From Phallusia mammillata (lineage: Eukaryota > Chordata > Ascidiacea > Phlebobranchia > Ascidiidae), in the NCBI GenBank assembly GCA_003260075.1, contig QLIY01000279.1, forward strand, positions 108,989-172,988: 64,000 nucleotides of DNA. The letters run 5' to 3'. The notes under the pieces were generated by a model that worked only from the letters and a program-made list of their open reading frames with translations, made no database searches and was not told where the DNA came from. Both the position numbers and the translations under genes were made by a program. Positions 12,602 to 27,738 of this stretch are shown in pieces (position 1 is the stretch's first letter; every line of letters begins with the position of its first letter).

Positions 12602-15600
12602 TTCTTCGCTGTATTCTATTGAAAATACAGTCACCGAAGCACTACGAGACGAAATTTCAATCACATACCACTTCTTCCAACTAGCTAATTGAAACGCCAA
12701 ACGCACTCCATCAATAAAATAACGATCGTACTTCGTAACACCAGTAAACAGATTGCAAAGCGCTTTCCGATATCTAGTTATTGGCTTATTGAATAACAAG
12801 GGGAAAACCAGACCCATTGTTTAACAATCTGTTACTTCGAGATCAAGACATATGTCTAAGTTGCGACGGCTTTAATCAAATTTCTTTGGTCCAGTCCCTA
12901 AGGTCCATTGTTACTGCGCCCTTTTATCCAGTTTGCCGGCTGTGTTTTTAGATGTGACTGCTCGTAGGGTCATCTATACCCATTAATGACTTTTGACTTA
13001 TGTGACTGGACATATGTCGTACATCAATAGTGACACATCTATCATATCAGTAGTTTTAAAACCGTGGTACGTACACCGTTCTCAGGGCCCCTGCGCCAAC
13101 ACAACGACTTTCACAAGTCATGATTTTCTAAAAATGTTTTATCGTTGAACACAGGGGTTCTTAATCAGGGGTACGTGTACCTCAAAGGGTACGAGCGCTA
13201 AAAAGGTTAAGAAACACTGGTTTAACATCAGGCATGAAAGCATGCTGTAATTGTTTAATACATCATCGATTTGGCCGGCAAATTTCAATGTATTGTGACG
13301 TGTTAACCCATTGTGACGCAACAATCAAATTGTTCTTCACACAGCTAATTTTTCACCAAAAAAGACTTAAATGTAACATAACATTTCGCCTATATATCCT
13401 AGTTGAATTACGCGATATGTTTAAAACGATTTTACTCCCACTGATAAACGATCGGTTTCGTGTCAGCTGGCACGTGATCTCGCTGCATGACGTAATCGGT
13501 TGCGAAACTGGCGCTGCATTAAAAATGGATTGGGTTACTTCAAGTAGGTATCAGGGCGTATCCCAAAACCTTAAAAGTCTACCAACATGTCTTGTTATTA
13601 AGATCTGGGGCTTTTAGCTGAATTCTGTACAATGCAAATGAAACACAAAAATGTTAAATAACGCTTTTTGGTGGGATTTCCTGTTTAAAAGATATCTATA
13701 CGTCTTGGAAACTGTTATTGGTCCAGCATTGATCGTTTTGGTAAAAACTCAAAACACGAACCTGAGGTTATGTAACAAACGTTCACTCCGTTTCAAGTTA
13801 AGTTTATTTCGCTGGGTTAAAGAACACTTATCGACACAACTACACTAAAACAATCACCAAGCCGGAATTAGCGGCGCAACGTTAAAACGCTACGGCTACG
13901 CAAAAAACAGTGGAGGCGGAGGGCACAATTGGTTGATCATGACTAAACGCAGCTACATCGTGTTATCTGATGGGGGTCGAAGTAGCCGTCGTTCTTGGTG
14001 TAAACAGTCCAGACACGGAAAAATTCCAGGGCCGCCCTGTCCAGTAGTTACGATTGATAACAAACCGATCCCTGCAAAACCTCAACAAAATGTCAGGACT
14101 AATTTCCGCTGGCGGTTCAACGTTACGTGTTTTGTAAGTCATAGGCCATGTTGTGGCAAACGTGATTGTGTCCCAGGAAATTCTGACAATATCTTATTGT
14201 TTGCAGTGACGATTTTTTGGGCTTGAATTACTGGCGATTTACTGGCCTTGAATTACTGGCGATTTACTTTTCAAACCATTTAAAATCTGCAAGGTCAACA
14301 GCCGTTTATAAAGTCGGTAACTTTAAAGCTATTCGAAATCGCACAGTCAGCAAGATTTATCACTGACTTTTGTCGGTATAAATATCGGGTTTGTTTCACA
14401 TTTTAGTAAGTGACACAACTAAACAAAAACAATCAAGTAAAAAGCAGCTTAACGATAAGGTCAAACACACGGTCGTTTTTTTGCACAAACGAGATATTAA
14501 AGAGTGGGTTACATTAGTGAGCAAATTCGGCGCGTATTGCTAATAATGCTGTTTACAATTTCCGTAAATTAGGTTTGAAATGGCATTGGAACTACTTAAA
14601 CTAGGACCATATTACGTATATATTTGTGCAGAAACAAACATATTTTCAGCATTTTCATTATTTTGGTAAAAAACATTGCCACGTTTCGATACTTACTGCT
14701 GTCATCGCCAGTCTAGGTTTAACCCAAGGAAAAGTTGTGATGTAGTAGCACAAAAAAATTACCTGTGTTTTGTAACATGATTTCCAACAAATAATATAAC
14801 TTGTTGCAGGAAGTTGGATAAGTGAAAGTTACAAGAAAATGATTGCGTAACTTGACGTTTTTAGAGTTCAACGTCGGGCATGGCGGCTCAAAACAATAGT
14901 GGCGCCTTTTTAGTACGCTGGCAGACGCCTTGTAATTGGAAGAGCAACAGCTGAAGTATAGCGCGCCTCGTTACTCGTCTGCTGCGTAATCTCATTGAAA
15001 TAAGTTAGTGCTGCTTGCCACCTGTTACGAATGATGATGATTGTCATATTGAACGTTGTGTGCAGCTCTGCCCTACCCTATTTATTTTTTGGCTCATTGT
15101 TTGCTGTTTATTCTTTTACTTGCACTTGCTTACTACTCCACTTACACAGACAAGCTTACTCTAAATTATTGCTAATGCACCAAAATAGAAGTCCACATTA
15201 TTCAGTTTAAACAAGGCGACGTTGAATCCAGACTAAATAAGTGTATGTTTGTATGTCTTGACAAGTTAGCAAAACAAGCTATAGGGATCTTAGAGAAGTA
15301 GTATTATGATTTGTTTACAATCAAAATCTTTATCAAAACACTTGTCAGTGCAACCACCTTTGTAAGACTAATACGGTCCTGTTTTGTTTACAGTGCTTTA
15401 AACTGTATGCGTGTGAACTGTCACTAAAAATTGTACTTGCTTAAACGGGCAATCAATAAGTTAGAATTGTTAACAATCATACAAAACAGTTTTGTTTACA
15501 GTGCTCTAAACCTTATGTGTGTGTTTTAAAAACGATTTCATGTCTCTTTGTACAAGATAAACTTAACATGACTCTGTTTTAGCTGCCCAGGATGGAATGT

Positions 15601-18600
15601 CCGAGATTCAAATCCAACCAGCTGTGGAAAAGGATTTCTCTAGGCACGATACTGTGTTGTTAACTTGTTTCTACTCTGACGTTATTAGCAATCCCCAATG
15701 GCTGAGACCAAATGGAGAAGCTGTCACCAATGATACAAAGGTAAACTGACTTTGCGATTTTTGCTTGTTTTCCATTAGCCATTTCCATCTAATACTAGTT
15801 TTACATCAGTAAATGTCATTACAATTGCTTTTATTTCCGTTAAAAAGTGTCTTTACCATGAAAAAGTATGCACATGGTTTGCCAAAACCTGCAATTTTGT
15901 TCTCAAGTTTTTGGAACATATTTAGCACTAAATTTCTGTTGGTCAATCACCACCAAGTATTACATTTGGATTTGTGTTGTACAAATATGTCACAAAACCA
16001 CCATTTGTCCGTGTGCATAAACATATGAATATTTTTACTCAGGGTTTTTCACTTGACAATGATGGAAGCAAACGGGGGGGGGGGCTGCAATTTTGTTCTC
16101 TAAATTTTTGGAACATATTTAGCACTAAATTTCTGTTTAAAATGTACCAGTTGGTCAATCACCACCAAGTATTACATTTGGATTTGTGTTGTACAAATAT
16201 GGCACAAAACCACCATTTGTCTGTGTACATAAACATGTGAATATTTTTACTCAGGGTTTTTCACTTGACAATGATGGAAGCAAACAATTTCTTCAAATCC
16301 AAAATCTGACAGATAACGAAGCTGGTCAATATGTCTGCCAGGGTTATGACAAAAATATTAATGAAACTATTTCAACTTCTGTAAGAGTGATTGTTTATGG
16401 TAAGTTATTGTCAAATTCAAAGGATATTATAAGCCATGCTTGTGGTCCAAATGGGCAGCCTCAGTTAGAAATCATATCACAAAAGCAAAAAAAAAAACAT
16501 TTTGTGCTTTGAACCAGTTTAAATTAATGCACAATTTTGTCAACTACGATTCAATATATTAATGCATGTTTGGTCTATGTAAATCTTAAACTCAACTCAA
16601 ATGTGTTCCCCCAGTGCTTGATGACACCTGTTGTTTTTAATAAGTCCACCCCACATAACGTATTGTTACTGTGAAAAACTGTACCCAATTGCTTGCAATC
16701 TGCACCTTTTTGTCTGGCACTCCTTGTTTAAAGCCACAGTACATTTAAGTGACAGTCCGATAGTTAATGTTTCACAATTTGTTGTGTGTTTTTGCAGATC
16801 CAATCAAGTTTGTGAATATCAATGAGGTGCAGCCATTCGAACAAGATAAAACCATCACAGTTACTTGCGACGTGTCTGGAAACCCCCCTGCTACCATCAC
16901 ATGGACCAGAGGAAACAAAAAATTCAAAAAGGATGACACCAGTAAGTATAAGTATATGCTTCCTACTCCTGAGATTTACTGTGTTATAAATCCTGCAACT
17001 GCTTTGAATAAAATGTTTTTGAACAAATTAAAGCAGCTTTACAGGTTGGTCATTAGCACAGTGGTTCTCAACTCGTTTCAGGCCATGGACCACCAGTTCA
17101 ATTAAAGGGGGGGGGGCAGTGCTTGATGACACCTGTAGTTTTTAAAGTCCACCCCACATAATGTAGTGTTACTGTGAAATACTATAACCAATTGCTTGCT
17201 TTCTGCACCTTACTGTCTGGCAACCCTTGTTTTGAAGCAACAGTACATTTAAGTGACAGTCTGATGTTCGATATCTAAAAAGTTGTTGCATATTATTTGC
17301 AGATCCAATCAAGTTTGTGAATATCAATGAGGTGCAGCCATTCGGGGGGGGGGACAGAATTTCAAGGAGTGATCTCAAAAATTGACATCTAACATGGATA
17401 AACGTTTTTTGTACTGAATATTCTATCAATTGTATGCAACTATTTCCAGTTTATCACCAAATATAATTAACATCCTATGGACCAACGAAAACATCATCTT
17501 ATACCACTAGTGGTCCATGTCCCACCAGTTAAGAAGGGGGGGGGGTACAGAATTTTGAGGAGTGATATCAAAAATTGACATCTAACATTAAATGGATTTT
17601 TGTACTGAATATTCAATAAATTGTATGCAACTATTTCCAGTTATCACCAAATATAATTAACATCCTTTGAACCAATCAAAACATCATCTTATACCACTAG
17701 TGGTCCATGTCCCACCAGTTAAGAACCAATACATTACCACAAAGCAACTTCGGCACTAAAACTGTAGCAAACAAATTTTTATGGTGGTTGATTTTTGTTG
17801 CAGAGCGGATTTACCAGGATGCATCTGACAATTTGGTGATTACCAAAATCACAAAATCTGATGAAGGGTATTATACATGCACGGGAAGAGAATTGACTAA
17901 AGGACAAATTATCAATTTGCCAATATTTGTTGATGTCCAATGTAAGAAAAATAATATTTGTATGATGTCAATATTGGTTTTTGTGTTAACCTAAAAATGG
18001 AGCACTTTTTTAAAATATCCTTTTTCAAAGTCTTTTCAACATTACAATTTATCTCAAAACATTCTTGCAATTGTTCAAAAAGGACCTTTTTATAAAAATA
18101 AATATGTTGGGTTGGTAGTTTGTGCTTGTGAAGTTTGGTTGGTTTTGAAGTTAAAATGTTTATGTTTTGCACAACAAAATTAGTGTGTATCAAAATATGT
18201 TAGCTTTACTAAGGGAGTAAAATAGGAAAATTATGTCTTTGTTGCAGATGGGCCAGCTGGCATTCAAGTACCAGCTTTGGTGAAGGGAATAGCTGGAAAA
18301 GACAACATTACTATCGCATGTGAATCAAGCGGGGAACCAGAACCAGCCTTCCGGTAAGCTAACTTTATGTGGAGAATTTAAAATGTCTTACCTGAGCTTA
18401 GACAACACTGAAAACTGTTACTGAAAACAAGGATCAATTACTGCTTAAACAAGCAATCAATAAACTGGAATTGTTTTTTTATTTTGTGTGTAATTTCATT
18501 TGATTTACTCCTAAAGATTTGTTTTTCTGCTTTAGCTTGGGTTTTCCTTTGATCTAAAAGCTAATGACTTTTTAAAGATCAATATTTGGCAAAACCTAAT

Positions 18601-21600
18601 GGATTAATTCTGCTGGTTGGTGTTAAGAACTCAGGTTTAATTTTGTTCTTATGGATTATTGTTGAGCAATATTCAGATTAGATGATGCTAATCTGATTCA
18701 GGATAATCTAGATAATTTGGAAAGATCAAATAAATGCTCTTGGATCACAGGATATAACAAGAGAGCATAAATGATTTAAATCCTAAAAAATATTGAAAAA
18801 CACATTTTATATTATAATATGTCTGTTAAATGACTTTAAAGTGTGATTCTGTCTGAAAATATTAGTTCCAATTTGGACAATGTGCAATTACCTGTCGCAT
18901 TGGGAGTTTGTGTTTAAAACTTTTTATGAGTCTGCTGCCTGGGTGTACCTTTCTGTGTTTTTGTAATATATACATTTTTTACAATGTAAAATATTCTTTG
19001 TACAGTTGGTATCGGGGAACCACTGAATCGGATGAAAATCGTATCACAGAAAATATTAGTGAGGATGGCAAAGTTTTGACTTTGGGTGAGTAATAAAAAA
19101 CACTTTTTATTTGTTTATGAAACAATCGTTCTGTGTGAATTTACCAAATTTTCACAGAAGAGCCTAAACACAATCAAATTGTAATTAACATGCTTATGTG
19201 CAAAAAAGTCATTGAAACCATCAATTTTATGTAATTTAGTATGAACCGCATGTTTATGATATTGCCCTTTTCATCATTGTTTGACACAATTGGCCTGTGT
19301 TAATTTACCTAAAAACGTTCATGACAAATGGAAAAACAATGTCATTTAGTATGATCAACTTGTTTTTATTATTGCTCTACAGAAGCAAGAACTTTGTTTT
19401 ATGATATGATAGATGATTGTTTTGCTTTTTTGCAGTCAACCCAGATGAATCATTCAGTGGCGATTACACTTGTGTTGCTGAAAACGTTCGTGGAAAGCAG
19501 AGTAACACAACAAAAGTGGTTATCCTTGGTAAGTACAACACAACTCACTGCAGACAATTAATAGCGGATTCTGTTTTTATGGCATAGTAAATTCCAAATT
19601 GTAGCTTTTCTTGAGGTAAAACTGTATTTCAGCCTTTGCTAACTCCCGATAAATGAGAACAAAGAGCTTGGCAAATTAAAATTGCAATCAGTATGCAATT
19701 TTTCCAGCTGTCCTAACTTTATGCCCATATATCACACTGTTGTTAAAGTGGTTTACTGGGTTAAATGACTTGACAACTTTTGGTTGTTTTTTCTTTTCTG
19801 TTGTTCATTTGTTTTGTTCTCTCTATTCCAACTTAAAAAATGCTAACCCAGATTTTTTGTATTATGAGACACAACCCTTTTAGTGACACAAACTAGTGTT
19901 GCACCGAAGTTTCGGTTGACCGAAACATTTTAGCCAAATACACTGTAAAGGTTCAGTTAAAAACATCTATAGAAACTGGGATTTTAGGTTCGGTCTGATT
20001 CGGCTGAAATTATTCGCCCTCATGGCTGAATATTCGGCTTCGGCCCAAACTTTTTTAGGCAGGTTCGGTGCATCACTAACACAAACATTACTAATTTGGG
20101 GTCCAGGGACTAAAATGGTCTAAAATACACCTATACACAACCAGTAGCTGTTGTTGGTTGGAAATCTACAGAAAAAATAAACTTCGTTACATTACTCAAA
20201 AAAACAGCAGGGTGACTTTTTGTTTCAATAAATAATTTAAGCCTGTCTGGCTGTTCAAGCTATCTCTTGTCGGTCGCATATATTTTATTAATGCGCTTTC
20301 ATGCAGGTTAAGCCTTATTTTTTCCAACTACATTCATGCAGTGTGAGTAAAGGGTTTATGTCAATGTCAACAGATGACGTCATCTGTAAAGTTTTAGTAT
20401 TTTTCTTAAGTTATAACACATTTGGTTTTGAGGCCTGTAGACATATTTACTTTTTGCCTAAGTGTATTGCTTTAATTTTCATTATAGCGCTATGGATGGT
20501 TTGGCAGTTAGTTGAATAGAATTTACCAATACGAGCTCCTACAAAAACTGCCTCTCTGATATTATTCATCCACCTTTCTAAAGGGTTATGCTTAGACATT
20601 TGTAAAATTAGGTGTGCAATAAGATCTTACTCATTCAATTGTTGGTAAATATCAATTTTAATTTTTAAAACCTGTGGTTGTGGTGTAAAAAAATTTTTGT
20701 TGAAATTTTTTTTGTTTCAACTTTTTGTTGAAAACCCTAAAAAAATTATCTGGTTTTTTGACTTGCGTGATGATTGTGTTCAATATTTTATGTTTTTTCA
20801 ATCGCCGTTGGTTGACATCTTAGTATTTGACTTATTCAGAAATCACAAACACTTGACAAATTTGAAATTGACAAAAACTAGTATATGTTCAAGCCCAAAG
20901 AAATCTTTACCACATTTGAACACTGTCTCACTATATCTCCGGGGATGGTAAACTCAATACATTAGTTGAAAGGATTCCTACTGAATGAGTCATTTTCTTT
21001 TATGTAACATGACACCACTGAATTTAATAACTTACAGTTGTGGTTTTATTGTAAGGAACTAATTTGGCACTCTTAGCTTTAACCCTTTTCAAAACTGTGG
21101 TTTTTGCTTCTTAATTCAGCATCCACTGTGTTTGACAAAACATGTTCTTTTTGGTAAACTAATAAAATTGTTATACTGTTGTATTAAAAAAAACAAAATT
21201 CGATAACAATAATAATTTATTTCTAATCAAAGTAATACTAGATTGTATACAGAATAAAACCTAAGCGCCTTTTAAACAGTAATTGACAAGTTATTTTGTT
21301 GGAAGAAAAATTTATTTCTATTTACACATTTTTTGCAGTTTATCCTGAGTTTGTGACACAAAACAATGCAACTGTAAATGAAAATGAAGATGCTACGATA
21401 AGTTGTGTGGCAACTGGACAACCCAAATCAGAAGTACGAGTGTACAGAAATGGAAAACTACTTGAAAATGGGCCAGTAAGTCTGAAATCACAAAAAAACT
21501 TTGGATGCAAGAAACAATACATTAAATCTCATACACAGCTGAGAATGAAAATGATTTCCAAGTGACTTAATCAGTCAATGAGTTACATGGAGTGTATATA

Positions 21601-24600
21601 TTTCTCCGAACTGGCATGGTCAGTTCCCACAGAACCACACGATAAAACATAATAAAAGATGAAAAAAGTGAATCTCATACATAGCATTAATTATGGGTCC
21701 TCTTCCTTGAAGGGGACACATCTTGATTTTACTCGATTTCTTTTTTTTTTCTTTTCTTTTCTTTTTTTTTCTTCCCTGAGAAAAGTGTTTGTCCACCCCA
21801 TTTTGCCCTGAAATGTTTGATGGATTTGGATGAAACTTTCACAGATGGTAGATATAGNACTGGCATGGTCAGTTCCCACAGAACCACACGATAAAACATA
21901 ATAAAAGATGAAAAAAGTGAATCTCATACATAGCATTAATTGTTTTTCTTATTTCAGTTTTTTGTGCATCAAGGTATATACTGTATTATCAACTGTAGTT
22001 AAAAAAAATTGATGGGAAATTTTTTTTCTTGATGTGGTTCTGTGTTAAGTTTTTTAATTCACAGAAACACAGTATATTTTGTTCAAAAGTACAAAATAGC
22101 TTGTGACTTGTGTGAAAGCTAAGTTATTATTTACACCCAGTATAATTTCATGTTAAATTATTATTTTTTGTTTAGATCGATCAACCATCCAGGATCACTG
22201 TGGATTACTTGACAAAAAACAAAGCCACCGTTACATTTTCACCCACTCAATACATGGACGATGGTGATTATAAATGCCTAGCAACCAATGAAGCAGGAGA
22301 TGCGACCACTTTTATCACACTCAATGTTCTTTGTAAGTAGCAAGTCTTTGGTTTTGTCTTTGGTGATTTTTGTTATGAATGTAGTGCCTCCTTAGCAGGT
22401 TTTCACAACTGCACTGAAACACTCCCCGTGCCGGTAGCAGTTGCTCAACAATGAGACAATATTATGTGACAGACTAATTGTTATAAATGGTGGATAGATT
22501 ACTACAAAACATTATGAGGCTGCACTTACACTACAGTTCAAGTAAAAATAGCTAAAAGAAACTCCCTTTCACCTCAAAGCATTCCCAAAAAAGTGCCAAC
22601 TCATGACAAATACTGTCTTAACAAGATATAAAAAGTTAAATAAATAAGCAATTCCTGGCAGGCATGATGTCTTATTTATTATTGCTCCTCCAGAAGTTTT
22701 TGTAAAATAACTGATATGCTGCATTTTTTTAAACATTTCAGCAAATACTTTTGCCATCAGCAGTGATATAGTATTGTTGTTACATCAGCCACACTTTATT
22801 TTATACAACTGGTTTGTGAAATAAAAGGAGGAACGAAGCATCTCAAAATTAAACTTTATTTTTCTTGCCAGATGGGCCACGCAATGCTGATTTACCGACA
22901 GTTTACTCCTGCATGGGTGAACCTGCCCAGCTATTGTGTTCATTCGAGGCAAAACCTGTGCCAAACCTTGCCTGGGGGAAAATGGTTCTGCCAGATGTTG
23001 ACATGGCTGAAGATGTTAACAAGACTTCAATTAACGACGCATTGTTGCCATTTGTGAAGGACTTTAATGCTGTAGATGCAACTGAAGCCCCAGTGACTCA
23101 TGTGTTTACCCCTCTTAATGTGACAGATAATGTAGGCACTGAGATGAAGATGGGAAAACTGTTGCTTAATGTGAGTTGTTGTGTTAATTCTAGAGCTTGT
23201 ACTGAAACGGCAGAGTTCTTTTGGTCTACTTTTTATGGTCATAAACTGCCATTTTTATATTTTAAAATTACATAACTTTTTGGTCATCTCATTTTTTTTT
23301 TAAACTGAGTTTCAAAACAACACATCAAATCTGTAATTAACAATTTTATTACCATGCCTTTTAGTGCCTTTTAGTATTTTTTGCACACGAGACTGTAGTA
23401 CTTGAACATAATTATTGTTGATACATTTTAGATCAAATTGGTAACGAAAGACAGTTTTGGTGAATATTATTGCAAAGCTGAAAATGTCCATGGTACAAAT
23501 GGTGGCTCTGCACAACTTATTGAAGCATCAGCCCCTGGTGTACCTACCAATTTGCAGGTAAGATTTTTTTCGCTACAACGATAAAATCCACTTTCAAGTG
23601 TTGGTTTGTTTGTGGGAAGGGGACAGTACTGCCGACGAATTCATTTATTTGCTTGATACATTTAATTGCATAGGGTTTATGAAAAAGTTGTCTACCATTC
23701 GTTTTAAAAAAATGTTTGCTTTATTGTATAATTGTATAATATGCTTAGTTGCGAAATAAAGCCATGCAATTCAATTATGCACTTTATCTGTATTTCCTAA
23801 GCTGTACACATCGGGTTATTTTAATGTAATGGGTTTTATTTTAAAACTTTGCTATGTCACTTTATCTCTATGTCTGAGTTATATTTCAATGTTAAGAAAT
23901 TACATTGTGACATTGTTAGACTTACTTACAATAAAACTAAAACCCAACTTTTTGACCTTCCAAATTTTTAGTACTATTTCTTTTACAAAGCAAAACAAAT
24001 AAACTGAACTCACTAACCAGTAATATTGCAGAGACAGACTTTCCTTTTTTGTTCTCATATGCCACTTGTCTTCTAATGCATTAAACCTGTTTATTGCTCC
24101 TCAAGGTGTCGAACATTGGAACCCAAAGTGCAACAGTGAGTTTCTCACCACCTGAAAATCTCACTGTGCCAATCACAATGTACAAAATCGAGGCTCGACC
24201 TGTCGATGGATCCACCCCTCTTATCACCAGTTTTGTACCTGGTATGTTGATTGGTCAGTTAGGAACTTTAGAATTTTCGAGAATAGTTACATAAGATCTA
24301 TAATATCCATTTCTGCTCATCTCTACTGGTGTACCTTGTTAAGTTTATTTTCCACTTCTTCCATATTCAGCCCGCTATGATGATTTAAAATTCAATTCTG
24401 CTTGAAAAAAATGTATTAAAAGTGTCCGCTGGGGGGGGGGCTGGTGTACCTTATTAAGTTTATTTTCCACTTCTTCCATATTTAGCCCGTTATTTAAAAT
24501 TCAATTCTGCTTGAAAAAAGTTTATTGAAAGTGTCCGCTTCTCTGAACTTTTTTTAACAACAGACTCTCAAATTAATTTTGTAAAGAACTGTACACATAA

Positions 24601-27268
24601 AAAAAATGAAAGTTGTTTAATTAACAATCAAGCAATGTGTTTGAAAAATTCATGGAAACGTTAAAATGCTTTCAACAAAAATTTATCATGTATCCTTGGA
24701 ACCCATGGCCCGCTATTCCTTTCAGAAAAAATATTCAACAGCCATCGTAAACAACAAACAACTTATTAGAAAACATTCAGAACGATTTTTTTGTATTTCT
24801 ATTGTACAGAAACAAGCATGCCCGAACAGATGTACACCTTCACAAACCTGGTTCACAACACTGAATACAAAATATTAGTAAAAGCCGAAAACTGCAGAGG
24901 AAAAGGAAAAGCTGCGAAGACAAGACCCTTCACAACTGAAATTATAAGTAAGTCATCTAAACTGGCTGTATTCATGTTTGCATGGTTGTATATGTATTAC
25001 AGAAGCTCAATGTATTACGTGATGTACATTTGTTAGTGTGTGCCCTGGCTTTTATGCTAAAATTTTGCTGGGCTATTCTGCTGAAAGTTTTCTGTTTAAA
25101 CATTCTGCTTAATGGGAGGAATGGCATTTGCTTGTTGAACATTTATTTATCATACAATTATTACAAACAAACAATTAAAATTGCCATGAAACAGTGGAAT
25201 TTGTTGTTAAATCACATATACATGTTGTTTTGGTGATAAAAATAACGGCCCAAACAGACATAAAAAGCGGCATGCTTTAATATTTGGGACGTTATTTTTA
25301 TCATTAAACTTGTGAACAGATTTGTGTTTCATGTTGTTTTGTTCTTAAAAAATGTATTTTCTTATCTAACCAATAATAAAATAATTTTTGTTGCATGTTC
25401 ATTTTCATCGCATGGCTCATTGCATGTTCAGTCAGTAAGTATTTCTGTTATATTCTAACAAAAAGAAATTGCCAATTTGTAGATCAATAAAAACCAATTT
25501 ACATGATGTTACTGTGCCCCAAAATTATTTTGTGAATACCTTTTGTTGTACTCTAACCTATAACAATTACAACAGCTATATTTAGATATAAAAGTTTTTT
25601 TTAATCTTGAAAAATTATTGATATCATATGTCAACTTGTCAATCACCAACTTACCTGAATTTAAAGTGTTTAAAAGCACTTTTTTGTGTAATAAATAACA
25701 ATGTAAGAAGAAGTAATTGTGTACCAACATACTTTTAATACTACAGCTAAGCCTGGCCGTGCTTCATTTGTGACATCACAAACACCTACAGAACCAACCT
25801 CTTACCCCCTCGAGTGGCAAATTGGCAACACTGGAGGCGGAAAAATTTCGCAAGTCCAAGTCACCTACTGGCCTGTAAGTAAAGTTACGAAAGTAAGAGT
25901 GAAGTTAATCAACATACATGTCGAAAGTTTTAAAAGAAATTTTCAAACACGTAACTTAGTTCACGCATGGTAATCTGTTATAATAAGAAAAAAAGATGTT
26001 TTTTATAAAAAAATATTTGCAAAAAGGAAAGAAGTGCTGCTCCGAAACATATGCAACTAGCACAGAAAACAGTTGAATTGCTTTCAAAAAGTCCTTTTCT
26101 AAATTTTTGACAGATGGTTGAAGGAAGGAACAACACAAAACCAATTTCTGCTGATCATATCGTAACGGTTACATACAGCGACTCGGATAAGGAGTTTGTT
26201 GACCAGAAATTTTCACTAGAAGGTATACATGCTATCAGTGTGTTGGTGTCCTGATAAAGAATAAGACATTTATGTCGATTTGACAACACCAGATTGATTG
26301 TAGCTGGTTCTATTTTTACAGTTCAAAATATAGTCAAATTGTCTTTAGAAAGCCAGAACTGTTAAGTGGAAGTAAAAAATTATAGTGTAACTTTAATAGA
26401 AAATATATTCTTCCCTCAGTTGAAAACTGTGCTAATAGTAGCAACTGTTATAAAACACACTAATCGCTTGAATCTAAAATAATTTTCCTCACAAAAAAAT
26501 GTACCTGGGCATAGCCAATTTACCCAAGGTTGAGATTCCGTTTGACTCTATTGCAGGATTTTATTTTAACTTGTTGAGTATTTATTTATAGGACTGAAAC
26601 CAGGAACGACTTACATGGTGAAACTTACGGTGACTAACGAAGTTGGATCTGCTGACTCCCTTTCAGAATTCAAAACACCTCCAAGTTAGTGATTAAAGTT
26701 TTTATTAAAATGTTGAAACTCGCTTAACTTTGTTTTAGGCCACTTTTAAGTTTTTCTTTGAGGTCTTTTATGTTTTGACAGCTTGGTATTTGGTTGTCGC
26801 TTATATAGGCCACTTGAGGTTAACATTTTAACAGTTTGGTTTGGGGTTTAATTTCATTTTGCCCATTTGAAATGTTTGAATTAAGGCTGTTTCATATTAT
26901 TTCATATTTGACAGCTGTTGACAATTCATTAGACAAGAAAACAACAAAAGAAGAAATTATAGATTATGAAGAAGAAGAAAATGTTACTACAGTTGAGGAA
27001 AAGTTAGTTTCAGAAATTGATAAGCAGTGCAGTTCTGTATTGAGTATTAAATCATATTTTTCAAAAGTTTAGATTTGTTGGAGAATCAAGCAGTGACAGA
27101 CAGTCAAATAGACAGCATGAGGTTTACTACTCAAGAAAATAAGAATCAGAATGAGACAACCCTGCAATCAACCTTAGTGGAATCTAAAGAAATCAATTTA
27201 AGAACTCCTAAAGGAGCTTTTAGTCAAATTGAACAAAGTACCATGGCAGCCAGTACAAACATAAGCGT

Positions 27269-27329
<61 letters not shown>

Positions 27330-27655
27330 CGTGGCAACCAGTTCAGCTTCTTCGAGAATTTTCACAGACTCTCAAACTGTGTTGCCAATGACCGCAGTGC
27401 ATGACACTATAATTTCGGAAATAAACTTTACAACTGCAGACTTTACCCAGCTAACAATGTCAACCGCTCCAGTGACATTAAAGTCAGGCTTGGTAGATGA
27501 GAGAGCAAGGTTGGCCGATATTTATCAGATTAGTGAAGGAAATATGACAGGTTAGAAATTTTTACTAAAAAGACTTCAGTGAAACATACTTTAGACAGGC
27601 ATAAAACTATATGACAGTGGAGCTTATACCATCTGACCATTACTGCTAGCCACTA

Positions 27656-27738
<83 letters not shown>

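Noticed and set aside
12506..12817. Reading frames rich in Pro or Gly across the long G/C runs (also at 33873-34146, 44558-44749, 50991-51366)
   Set aside because: They are only translations of homopolymers and have no other coding features.
13234..14226. Open frames of 97-127 codons in NCAM intron 1
   Set aside because: No domain, and they overlap a MITE and a SINE-like repeat.
17303..17344. An extra alternative NCAM exon
   Set aside because: It is a truncated copy of exon 4 that runs into G10 with no donor.
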